From assembly GCA_037074615.1 (NCBI GenBank), contig CM073518.1, forward strand, positions 20,784,501-20,848,500: a stretch of DNA of 64,000 nucleotides, given 5' to 3'. Shown in pieces: positions 51,150 to 62,839 of this stretch (its first letter is position 1; each line of letters opens with the position of its first letter). Made by a program: the position numbers and the translations under genes. A model generated the notes under the pieces. That model was not told where the DNA came from, searched no databases, and saw only the letters and a list, made by a program, of their open reading frames with translations. This DNA comes from Leucaena leucocephala (taxonomy: Eukaryota; Streptophyta; Magnoliopsida; Fabales; Fabaceae).

Positions 51150-54100
51150 TCACTTATGCTTGGAAATTTGCTTGTAATATTCAGAGAGAGCCCACAAAGG
51201 GAACACGTCTCTATACATTGGATAATGCATCATGCAATTCCTCATAACTACTCCCGTCGATTCCTATAAATAATAACTCACAATATTAATTAATTCCAAG
51301 TTTATATTTAATTAATTACATTAATTAAATAAGTATAAGAGGTATAAGAACTCACTTGTTGCGGCCAGCCCCCGTCTTCTAATTGAGAATTAATTAAATT
51401 TTTTGCTCCACGATGAAGAGGGCTCGGGTCTCTCTCTGCCTAATAATCCAACCAAATCAAACGAAACAAATACTAATAATTAAATTAGAGTTGAGTGTCA
51501 TTCCTTCATGTTTAGAAATTGAATTAATTAAGAATATAGTTTTGCATGTGTTTTTGAATGAATTTTCTACTTGTTTATCAACAAACACAAACGTCACTCA
51601 GAGTTTAGATCATGCTTCATTCATGTTGGATGATATAGTACATAAACCTTAATTATGATAAGTTTGGATGCATTTGAAGTAACTTAGTAGATTCTTTCTA
51701 TGTACTCTCTAAATATAGAAGCCAAATAATTAATTTACAAATATTAAAAAATTAGTTAATTTAATTATTTGTAAAAAACATATTTTTCTAAAATACCTTT
51801 TTAATCATTTATATTTGTTTCAACCCCTATAATAAAAAAAAATTTACATATGCATTTAATATAGATAGTTTAAAAAAATTTATAAATTTAAAAAATAAAG
51901 TGAATTGAAATTTTATATTTAAAATAAAAAAAACTTATCAACTAATTCCTATATTCAAAACTAGAAGGAGTAAAATGGTACTGATGGTTTGTATAGATGC
52001 ATGCAAACTAGTCCTATTGCAAGAACCAAAATACCTAGAGAGAAACTTGACCCAAAAAAAGAACATGTCTATGACGACTATATACTAGAACTAGTAACAT
52101 GGATCAACCCGCTGATTATGAGTTAGCCTATCATGGGTACAAGTTAGGTGGTGCGGGTTCTTTGATAACTTACTTGGCCACCATACATAAGACCCATCAT
52201 AGCCCATGCTGTTTGTGCTACATTTGATCTGCTTCCTTCAAGTGGTACATACTTCTGCATTATCCATCAAAGTCTTTTAAACTAACTATCAACAATAAAA
52301 GCAGAATATTAATATTATTGAAATCAAAGATCAGGTATATTGTATTAATCCACCTTTGTAGGGCATGAAAGATAACTCTCTCCCCACCCGCCATCTTGTT
52401 TTTGTGTTGTGAGAAGAAAATTAACAGCTTTGCGAATAGAAGCACAATTGTCATAAGTTTTGCCTGCTGCAACAAGTCCACCAAGTGCAAACAAAGTTCC
52501 ATATATGAAGCAAATTCCCCAGTTTCCATACCAAGAACCATCTTCTGTTTGAGTGTCTTCAATGTATCTCACAGCATTCTTAATGAAATTCTCAATCTCT
52601 TTCTTTCTATGTGTTGGATATAACTCTTTAAACAAAACAAAAGCCTGTATTGCTGCTGCAGTGCAGTCAACATATTCATGCTCCACTACAATATTCTCCA
52701 AAAATTCAATAGGATTCAACGCCTGCTCTCAAAAAACACAACCAAATTCAGATTTCATTAATGAAAATATTATATTTCAACTTGAGTCCAAATATGTTTT
52801 TTTATAACCTTATGGACCACTCGGTACCCTACATTTTTTTTATTCTATTATCAAGTATCCAAACAACGGACTAATTCAGATTGCAGTTTTATAACCAGGA
52901 TATCTCTCCCTAGTGATTTTTTTTTATAATGTGAGAATCGAACCTCAGTGTTTCTACTTTATGATCCAATTAATCCATCACTAGATCAAGTATCTTTGGA
53001 TGAGTCCAAAATATATTTAGTTCACTTAAAATATTAATAAATCATATATACATCTTACTTCTAACCATTCTTGACCTCTGATTGGTTCCCAAACTGCTAA
53101 ACCACCTTTTTTACTCTGCACATATTATCACAAAAAGTATCCATGAATTAGTACATGATCATATCAAATTGAATATTCATTAACTGATTCAAATTGACAA
53201 AAAAAAACACCTGAAGTGACAATATTATGTTGACGGAATCAAACAATCTGTCAGGTTCCATCTTTTCACCTACAATCTCTGGAGGTAGCTTTGATAGAAG
53301 AAGACAACACTAAAGCAAACAATGATATAAATGGTCACATATATGACATAACACAAGCATAATTAATTAAGTATATGAAGTTAATTAATCACCTTAAAAG
53401 CTTCTGCTGTGCAATCTGAAACTGGCACTCCTTGGTCTTGATCAGAGAAAGTCCATGACCCTTTAGAAATGTGACGATACATACTCTTGAAGTCACCAGA
53501 AGGATTGTTCTTAACCTGACCATATTGTTATATATCCATCATTAAAATAAAATTAAATTACACTAGCTAATAGTTAGTCATTGAATAGGTTTTCCCATAA
53601 GATTATTAGTGAAACAAACTTGAGATTCCTTGATAAAATAATGTGCTCTTGCAAGTGTGGGAGCGAATTCTTCAATTAGGTTTGTGGAAAGCAAAGCTTG
53701 AATAACAAAGCCAGCATCCCACGTTTGGCTTCCAAAACTCTGCATGTAAATATCAAGTCCAAAATTAGTTTACATTAAAATAGTTTGTGAATTTTAATTA
53801 TTTTAATTTAATTTCTTGCAATTATTATCTCTTATTGACTTCTCACCTGCCCGGTCATTCCATCTTCTGAAACCCATAAATAATCAGGAACCCTGGCAAG
53901 ATGCTTCTTGAAAGCTTCTCCATTCGGATCTTCAGCCCAACAAGCAACCATACACAGAGGCTGTGACAAGTAAAACATGACATTTTTTTAATTAATATGA
54001 TAATTTTACTATTTCCAATCTTAAATTAACATCAAATGATCATTTGATGTTGTACTGTATTTTGTTAATTAAAAAAGAAAATTATACCTTTTCCACACAT

Positions 54101-57100
54101 CCAGCAGTGATGTATCGAGTATTCTCATCTTCATAGTGAATATGCTTTATTGTTTTTTGAAGGGCCTTCTCTCTCACCAATTTGTTGAAGGGCCAACGAG
54201 TAAGAAGTGGTTCAGTTAGTATATATAAGCTATCCCACATGAGGTCTTGTATCAAGGGATGCGGACTGTAAAGATCCTCCTATAATATATACATATATGA
54301 ACAATAATCTAATAAGTTAATACTTCCATAATGATAAGAAAGCAAACTATATATATATTTGTGTTGGTGTTAATTAAATAGTTACAGATAGAAAATAATG
54401 CATCACCTTGGCACAGAGGTGGCGAGCTTTGTTCCAATCAATTTGATGATAAGGTTGAAGATGAAGCTCTTGTCTCAATTGAAGAATAAGTGGTGTGATG
54501 GGACCCACAAATCTTTTTCCATACAAGTAAGACATAGGCATGTAGACTGATCGGCAATAAAACCACATTTTAGCTGCATTCAGTCATCAAGGTAAAGGAG
54601 AGTAAATAAATCATTATAGAGTAACTCTAATATTCTTTCGGTAAATGAATTACCAGGATGCTTGAGAAAAAAATGAAGGATAGATTAACTAATTTGGATA
54701 GAGAAAACTCTAATATTATTTTAGTCCTTAATATAAAAGTTACCTAACTAATTAATTTATTAAGAAAGTTAAATAAATTAATTAATTATAGCATATATGA
54801 CATGATCCCCTAAAATACTATTTATATAGTATTAGTTTATATGTTACCACTATAGTGTTTATTATAAGTCACTTTCAACTAATTTATAGAAATAAAAAAA
54901 TGGCAACTAACTCATTAAAGCTGTCTTAAATTGATAAAAAAAATTTAATTTTACCCCTATTAAATAATATAGCCATTAATAGGGACCAAAAATTTATTAT
55001 TTTGCAATAAGGGTAAAATTAAAAAAATCATTAATAAGCCTCTAGATGACTTAGATTTGAGACCAACGATTTAACCTAGAAAATGACTTATTAATAGGGA
55101 CTAGAGTCGCTAGTATTCAAAAGTCTAATAAAAACTGAGGTGTATATGATAACAAATTCTAATTTAAGAAATGACAATAAATTTATATTACGTGATTGTT
55201 ATTGATATTTTTTAGTAATTAAATCACTACTTTAGAATATCATAGTAATTCTCCCGACTATATTTGGCTCAACATTAAGTAAATGAATAATGAATTACCA
55301 GGATGCATAGGAAGAAATGAAGGCAAGAGCCAAAACTCAGGAGGCATTGGGTGGCTTCCAGACCATTCAAATACGCCAAGTATCTATATATAGTCGCATA
55401 TATGAATAACCTATATCATGTGTTAATTAATTAACCAAATGACAAATCAAAAGTTGTTAATTAATAAAAGAGACATACAGAAAGCCAAGTCTTTCCCCAA
55501 GAGGGTATGTAAGTGACACCACCACGATCAAGAATCCATTTTCGAGCTCTAACACAAGCTTCGTCTTCTCCTCCAAGAATGCGAATGCATATGTAGCTTA
55601 GTGCTGTGCAGAACATGACGCTGCGGCCCTCAATATGTAGGCCCCACCCTCCATCTTCATTCTTCAATTCATATACCAACAATTAATAATATTCATAACA
55701 TTAATTTATTTGTTTCATTTCAAATGTTGACATTATTATGATAATGAGGTAATAAACTTGAAACTTGTTCACCTGGTGGTTGTATAAGAAACGTAGTATC
55801 TCTTTACAATACTCTTTAGGGAACACACTTTCAAGCTGTCCTGTAATATACATGCAAAATACCTACACCAATCTATAATTAATATGCTAGCATATTTGAC
55901 AGAATTATCAAATAAAAATGAGAAGAATCACTATAAGATTCTAGAAAAGAAAATTAATAATTAAAAATCTTAATAATAAGTAAATAATATAAATTTGATA
56001 ATATTTTTTATATCAAAATCTATGATTACATATTATTCACTTAGTTTAAATTTTTTTGATAATTATATTCTGTCAATTTTATAATGATTCCCACACAAAA
56101 AATCTATAAAAGTACAAACGTACAACAGGTTGGATGAAGAAGAGGGGCCCAGCAATTTGAGCAGGCCAATGACCATCCTTAGATTGCAATGCAGACAAGT
56201 AACGTGCTGATCTTTTCACCGTGTTCATTACTTGTTCTGAAGTTATTTCCTCTTCATATTTTATCTTCACACTTGGTATTGTTTGCTTGAATTTCTTCTC
56301 TCTCAAAAACTGCATCGCATATGGACAAAATTCAATAATGATAAGCATATCCGGGTATCCACTTTAGACTTCAAAGCATGGATCAATCAACTCAATAAAT
56401 GTCGCACTTATAGTATGTGTTTAGATAGACACAAAACCTCTAAAACATAAAATAATCTAGATAACTATTTTTTATATAATTCTGTATAAAAATTAATAAA
56501 TTATTTAAATACTTATTTTTTTTTATAATCATTTCACAAAAATTAATAAATTATCAAAATATTAATTTTCTAGCTATGGAAGAAGAAGTTGGTCACCGAA
56601 AGGTGCAATATTTGCCTTAGCACGATAAGCGAACTTTGCTACAAAAAGGGGGCTAGCCCGGCTTACTAAGCTTTTTCAGCAGGTGCGCAGGAGCGAACCT
56701 TTGGTTTGAATGTTTGATGAATCGACTTCTAAATTGTTAATAGGTAAGAAAGTACTAACGCTTAAGAGCGGATGGAGGAATTTTGAAAGCAACTCGGTAA
56801 TTTCAGTCTGTTGTCACAAGAATTGTTCAAGTGGAATGCGAATAATCGATTGAATCCGATCTTTGAAGACTTGAAGGAATACTGTCCAAGCCCGGCCGAT
56901 GTTAGTACTTCCTCGTAGGGAACTACCAAGCTCACTTCGCAGCATTTCTTTCTTGTCATTCTCGGAGACAAAAGCAAAGACTTAACACCACGCTTGCTCT
57001 GCTCTTCGAGCTAAGGCTCGTTCAGTAAGTGAGCTAAGAACAAGTTCCGAGTGAAGTTGCTACAGGAAGAGCATCAAAGAACAAGTTTCAGAGTAAGCTA

Positions 57101-59536
57101 GAGCTAGCAAGGATAGGAAGCAAAGCTACTCAATTCAATGGGAACTGAATCTGCACCAGTAGGCTTCCAGCTTTCCCGCTCTTCTCTCTCTCTCTGAGAC
57201 CAAATCTTTATCATTCACTTCCAGGCCCAAGGAGAGAAAGAGACCAGGCTCCGGGAAAAATGGATTGAGGAACGATCAAAGCAAGTGCCATCTTCAAGGA
57301 TTGAGCCTTTGTTGGAACTATAAGCTCAGAGCCGGCGAATAGCGCATCGGACCAATGATCAAAGATAGTAGAGTGTAGACCTACCGCTAGGAGTAAACTC
57401 CGCCCAACCTTAAAAAAGAATTCTTCCGCGGACTAGAAAGCCATAGCCCCAGGCAGAATAGGCAAATGAAAGCATTACCCATATTCAATCGGTTATATAA
57501 AAATAGAAACCGCTCCACCTTATTCTGGCTTTGAGGCATGCCTTTCTCCCGGCTCCTATGGTTGGCGTAGAAAGAAAGCACGAAAAGGTAAAGAGAATCC
57601 GCTTTCGGTGATGCTGCTTCCTTATTATGATAAAAACTGGATCTTCATCAGCACGTCGGATCTGCTGTTTACCTATGGCTATGGAATTGGAAGGGATGGG
57701 AATAGATCTACTGGCCTCCGAACCGAGCGAAGGAATTGCACTCTGCTGGGACGGTTCATTCCACAGTCATTTTTTTACCAAAATCAATGAACTATACAAA
57801 CACTAATTTTTATCCAGTCTTTTTTTACCAAAATCATGATATAAACAAGGGAACAACTTCTAATTGATGTACTTATATTGGCTTGTGGAGGATAGATTTT
57901 TTAGGGAAGAATAAATTTTAAATAAAATATATTTTATAAAAAAATTATTTTTTGTTAGTTTGTTTGAATTAGTTTTGGATAATAGATTCTACAAAAATAA
58001 AATTGATTGTTAGAAGTGCATCTAACTTTTCTAAAACTATAATTTTGAGGAAAAATAATTGTAAGAAAAAATTAGTGTTTAGATAATTTATTAGTTTTGG
58101 TTCAAAATTGATTGTGAGAAAAAATTAGTATTTAGCTAATTTATTTATTTTTGTGAAAAATTATTACGGAAAATGTGGAGTTTGAATTATTTAATCCAAA
58201 ACCATGATTTAGATTAAAAAAATAATTTTTTTACAAAAATCTATTTTACCAGAATCTATTTTCCAAAATATATTTTATCTAAAATATATTCTCTATAATA
58301 TATTATACCTAAAATATATTTTTAAGAATCTATTATATCTATAATCTAATCTAAACACATCCATAATATATTGCTATGATTCAAAAGTAAATGTCAACTT
58401 TAAAAAAGTATCGTCTAAATATGACTCTATACTTATCTAAGTACAATACGCATCTAGTCCTTACTACATGCCATCAATTAATAAATATTTTTAATTCTTT
58501 TTATAAGGTAGTTAGTTTTCAAAGAGTATTAATTATTTTTTTTATATATGTTCATATTTAATAAGGATAATGGGAGACAGTAAAAATTAATATGATGATG
58601 AAGTTTACTATTAATAAGAGTAATATTAAAAATTACTTAAATTTTAGGATAAATTTAATGCTTTTAATTATTTTTATTAGTGTATATATAAATTAGTTAG
58701 AAATTAGAAATAAACTATAATAAGGAACAAGGGGGAATTATGATTAAATTTTAAATTGTATTTACATTAATTAGTAATTAAAGATTTTCTTTTCTTGGAT
58801 ACTGTCTGATAGAAAAGTACTAGAAAGAAAATACTACATTTGAGGCAGTAGCAGCTAAGTGCTCTTCTGTTATTGAAGTCGAAGCCTTTGGCTATAATAT
58901 GCCAACATATAGTTCACAAATTCAATAATAAATAAAATACACAACAGAATGACTATTCTCAGAAAATCCACATCTAACGCCTTAATATGTATGTCATGTT
59001 CAACTAAAAGAAACTGTTTTTAAGAGGATAGAAGAGAGAAGACAAGAAGAAAGAAACCAATAATATAAGTTGATGACTTTAATTAAAAGCCATTTGGCTT
59101 CAGTAAAAATATATCATACATAACAAGTGATATGGAGAAGATTGATTAAACTATTGGCAGATTTGGTGTCATGGCTGGTAAGCTTATATATGAATCTTTA
59201 TGCTGGTACTGGCTAGCTATAAGTAAAAGCATGCGAGAAATTCAGATCAATTAAACAAATATGAAGCCAAATCAAACGAGAGGAACTAGAACGAAAACAC
59301 AGAGAGAGTAGGTACGTAGAGGAAGAAAATGAAACCTGAAATCTCCAAAGGCGATCACCACAGGCTCTAAAACGAGAGCGATTAGAGGAGAAGTTACGAC
59401 GAGCAGCTTCAACTTCATCTCTCTCTTCCTGGCTTCCTTCTTCAGCATGAAACTCCCATGTCTGCCTCCCCACAAAGTTATTTGTACTGAATATGTATGG
59501 ATCTTTCCCTCCTTCTCCTATCTTCAGCCTCCACAT
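51150..59536 (-). CDS. Oxidosqualene cyclase B2, complete, 16 exons
   Basis: Paralogue of the gene at 33992-41915 with the same exon structure: 59336-59536, 56124-56309, 55773-55862, 55479-55661, 55299-55383, 54407-54573, 54088-54279, 53847-53960, 53620-53739, 53393-53515, 53211-53309, 53059-53115, 52354-52722, 52174-52254, 51356-51439, 51150-51263. It also sums to 2265 nt and 754 residues with intact GT/AG sites. DCTAE (480-484) and MWFYCR (251-256) are kept. By my count about 30 residues differ from B1, several at sites I recall as conserved: Leu62 to Arg in the DLLWRF block, Pro172 to Arg, Met405 to Gly just before the SFGSQTWD block, and His474 to Gln just before GVPVSDCTAE. Intron 1 carries a 1.2-kb organelle-like insert and the upstream TATA tract is deleted, so the gene may be weakly expressed or drifting, though its frame is open. 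Confidence 0.91.
52801..53002 (-). mobile_element. Diverged SINE in OSC B2 intron 12
   Basis: Orthologous insertion, flanked by AGTCCAAATATGTTTT (from 52785) and AGTCCAAAATATATTT (from 53003). Its body differs from the array copies by many more substitutions than the neighbouring exons do, as expected for neutral decay since the block duplication. Confidence 0.55.
56570..57770. other. Organelle-like insert (probable mitochondrial DNA) in B2 intron 1
   Basis: About 1.2 kb with clearly higher GC and a different word composition (GCTCTTCGAGC, GCTAGAGCTAGC) lies abruptly inside AT-rich intron. The flanks are contiguous in B1 intron 1 near 39490, which fixes both breakpoints to within a few bases. 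No target duplication is seen, as expected for end-joining of organellar fragments. The texture is that of plant mitochondrial intergenic DNA. It contains fragments of open frame (56762-56977, 57387-57581, 57608-57790) with no family I recognise. Mitochondrial origin is inferred from composition; plastid or other foreign DNA is not excluded. Confidence 0.55.
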
Positions 59537-59640
59537 CCTCTCTCTCTCTCTCTCTACTCTTAACTTAAACCAGCACTAATACGACTATACAAATACCTTC
59601 TCTAAGCATGCATTTCCCCACATTGCAAATCGCTCTTCCA
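59537..59640 (-). promoter_or_regulatory. Upstream region of OSC B2 with the TATA tract deleted
   Basis: This aligns closely with 41916-42010 upstream of B1, including the GA-rich leader and GCATGCAT, but about 8 bp are missing at 59600-59604 and remove the TATATATA tract. No equally good TATA element is seen at the right distance; a weaker TTTGTATA-like stretch lies nearer the ATG. Promoter identity is inferred from homology with B1. Confidence 0.45.
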
Positions 59641-60473
59641 CTCTTACACGCAGCTTATCCCTTATTTATAACATTCACATGACTTCTTGTCCTTTTTTTT
59701 TTTTGGATAAAAAAGTACTACTCAAATTTATAAAAAAATAGCAGTATTTTAAATAATTTCATATAGAGAAAGTAGCATACTCAAATTTAAGTATCAACCG
59801 ACCATTAATACTCCAACCAAATATTTATTGACAATTTTTCCTTTTTTTTAGAGGAACATTAACGTGACTTTCAATTCTAACTTATTTAAAGAAATAATTT
59901 CAATTTTCAAATTATTTAGCTGTTGCCAATTTCCATTACGAACCTGTTTGATTTAGCTTACGAAAAACAGTTTATAAAAAACATAATTTAAAAGTTATTA
60001 TAGATGATAGATTTAGAGAATAACTTTTAAAAAATAAGTATTTAGATAGTTATTATAAAAATAACTTTTCATAAATAAGTTTCATTGAATTTTTAATTTA
60101 TCATCATTAAATTTTTAGATATCTATTAATCTATTATTAGCATGGCAATAATTGATGCCCATAAGATTAGGAGAGTAATTTTTTGGCCAACAATAAAAAA
60201 ATACAATTTGCAATAAATACAATTTGAATCTCTCTTTAATACAGTTTTTTAATATTATTTTATATGTGTAATATATGCATATATTTGTTTACAAAAAAAA
60301 ATCAAATATATCATCCTTTGAATTCTTAATTTCACCCATTAATATTCTAAAGTCTTAGATATATAATTTTACAAACATAATTTGTATATATCATAGAAAT
60401 AATTTTTTTCCTATTGATCATTATGATGCTCGAACTCAAAACGTTAGGAAGGGTGTATATAATATTTATGTTT
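59641..60473. other. Upstream region of OSC B2, no gene seen
   Basis: Partly collinear with 42010-42758. A stretch at about 59940-60110 starting AACCTGTTTGATTTAGCTTA resembles the MITE family ends. Nothing coding. Confidence 0.55.
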
Positions 60474-62400
60474 AATTAGTAGGGTGTTGGTGTGAATATT
60501 AATTATCAAAATTAATATAGAGTGTTTTACTCATAAGTCACATATATACATATATAACTCTGAATTTTGTTCAGAGTCCTCAAAATTAACTGTGATTTGA
60601 AATTTGAGAAATAAATTATATCATTTAACATATATATAATACTGCTTTTAATAAATTTAATTAAATATTAATTAATATTAATATTGATAGCGTGGAATAT
60701 ACCACTCTATTTTTTATTATAAATTTATTTTAATTAATTCGTATATACTAAGAAATAACAATTTAAATATTAAATTTAAGAGTGTGCCATTATTAAATAA
60801 TATGTATTGAAAAAATATTTTATTATATATTTTTTTACACCTCTTTTCTCATTTAAAAGGAATAAAATAAATAATTAGTTATTAATAACTCTTTGGGTAA
60901 ATTTATATTTAAAATTAATTTTTTTTATAATAAACTTTTAATAGTGGTAAATACTTACCATTAGTATTGGCGAAGGATATTTCTGCTACGTACAAAAGCA
61001 TATAAACTCTGGCAGTGACAAGAACAATACCAAACGTACAGGTATAGTGGTTGAAACGTCAAGGCCACACGGGACAATTGTAATTTTGTGTTGGTACACA
61101 AATTTAAAAAAAAAATTAAGCTCATTCAAGAACTAAATTTAGGATAAAATCTCTTTTTTTATACAATATTAATATCAGGTAGAGCGGACCCTCGGACATA
61201 AATTTAGGCACTCAAGAGTTAGGATATCTTCTCAAGCTTCACGACTATAACTACAATAAAGTGATATCTCAATAATCAAATACGTTCTAAATGGTCACAT
61301 ATCTCACCCTTTCGTCAGTTTCAGTTTTTTTATTTTTGGACAAAAATTTTTAGAAAAAAATTAGGCTCACCCACGATTCAAGAGCAGAGTAAAATCTCTC
61401 TTCCTCCTAAGCAATATTAATATCAGGCAGGGCGAGCTATCTATTATCCTCAAATATAAATCTAGATACCTATAAATTAAGATGCCTCTCTAAATATCGC
61501 TAAAATTATAATAAAATAATTTTTATTAAGAATCAAATATATTTTAAATAATTATATATCCCAATTTTCTTGAATCTACGAATGATGCCTTCGTCAATTT
61601 CAATTAAATCCACGGACGGGTAGGACAATTGCGATTAATTTCAAGCCAACTGCCACCAAGTTGATAACGATGTCTCCCATATAACTCAACAAGCCATAGC
61701 TAACTCTGATACCCCTTTAATATGTAATATAGATCATTTCTAAAAAAATCGTTGAGTCAATAATATAATATAAGTCATTTGAAAAATAATTAATATTTAT
61801 TTTTTAATTTTATTTTTATAATTAATGCTTAAATGTCACTTTTTATATTTTTTTCTCCCATTCAAAATTTCATTTAAAATATATAAAATTGAAAAAAAAA
61901 TTTACAACAAATTTAATAAATTAACTACCATTTTAATTTTTAATTTTAGTAAATTAGTTATAGTAAGCAGTTATAAAAACACGTAAGCTAAAGTAGCTTA
62001 TCTTTCTCTGAAAACTTTGTTGTTCTTCTCAAATCTATCCCTAATTAATCAGGAGTATTTTTGAAAAAAAAATTATTAAAAATAAAAAAATCATTCAATG
62101 AAGATATTTTTAACATAGCATTTTATAATTACAAATTATGTATTATATAAAAAGGAATTGAAACTAAAAAAAGTATGTATTATTATATTTATGGATGAAG
62201 AGCGTAATTAATAAGTTAAATTATTATTTTTATTTAACTAAGGTATCCAAAATACTTTAAACTTAGATTAATTTATTTTGAAACAAATAAGCTGAATTAT
62301 TTTAATCAAACAGACTTGCTATATAAATCTTGTGGGGTACGTAGTAGGCTTTTATAGGTAGTGACTATCATGCATGGACTAGCTCGGCATCCGATGGCAA
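60474..62400. repeat. OSC upstream flank, copy 3 of 3
   Basis: Homologous to 1-1787 and 42759-45230 up to about 62405, interrupted by the insert at 61086-61622. Marks the start of a further block to the right. Confidence 0.83.
61086..61622. mobile_element. Dimeric insertion of about 537 bp with target duplication
   Basis: Bounded by GGACAATTGTAATT (61072-61085) and GGACAATTGCGATT (61623-61636); the other two flank copies have this word once. The insert consists of two diverged direct copies of about 240 bp, each with AAAATCTCT, then CAATATTAATATCAGG and ATAAAT(T/C)TAG, starting near 61110 and 61350. No pol III boxes or LTR termini are obvious. Type unknown. Confidence 0.6.
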
Positions 62401-62404
62401 ACAT

Positions 62405-62830
62405 GGCATTAATTTAAATTTTGTTAAAATAAATAATTATAATTGTCTAAAAAAACTTTTAATAAAATTATAGTTTAAAAATAAATTTTTGAATAAGCTA
62501 CTGATATTAATTTTTTAGAATAATAAAAAAATTTATAAACTATCTAATTACTATTTTATTTTTATTTTTTTTATACATTCTATCATCTCTCTTTTTTTTT
62601 CTCCACCCCTTCTTCTCTCTCTTATCTCTTATCCGCCCTCTCTCCTTTCTCATATTTTTAATAAAATTATATTTTTTTAGTAATTTTTTAATTACAAAAG
62701 ATTTTCTAGTAATAACTATCTAAACACTCATTTATTCAGAACTAATTTTTTTTCTATAAGTTATTCTCTAAATTTTTTTTAAAAATTGTCTAAAAATTAT
62801 TTTTTACATAATTTTTTTTAAAACTCTTAT
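62405..62830. mobile_element. Inverted member of the MITE family
   Basis: Contains a pyrimidine-rich block (CTCTCTCTTATCTCTTATCC) followed by TTTTTAATTACAAAAGATTTT and ACTATCTAAACACTCATTT, which are the reverse complements of motifs in 42961-43511 and 45384-45915. It replaces the sequence that follows the shared flank in the other copies. Confidence 0.4.
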
Positions 62831-62839
62831 CTAATAGTA

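Noticed and set aside
57608..57790. Open frames in the organelle-like insert (56762-56977, 57387-57581, 57608-57790) as genes
   Set aside because: They are short, of no recognisable family, and the last crosses the insert boundary into intron sequence.
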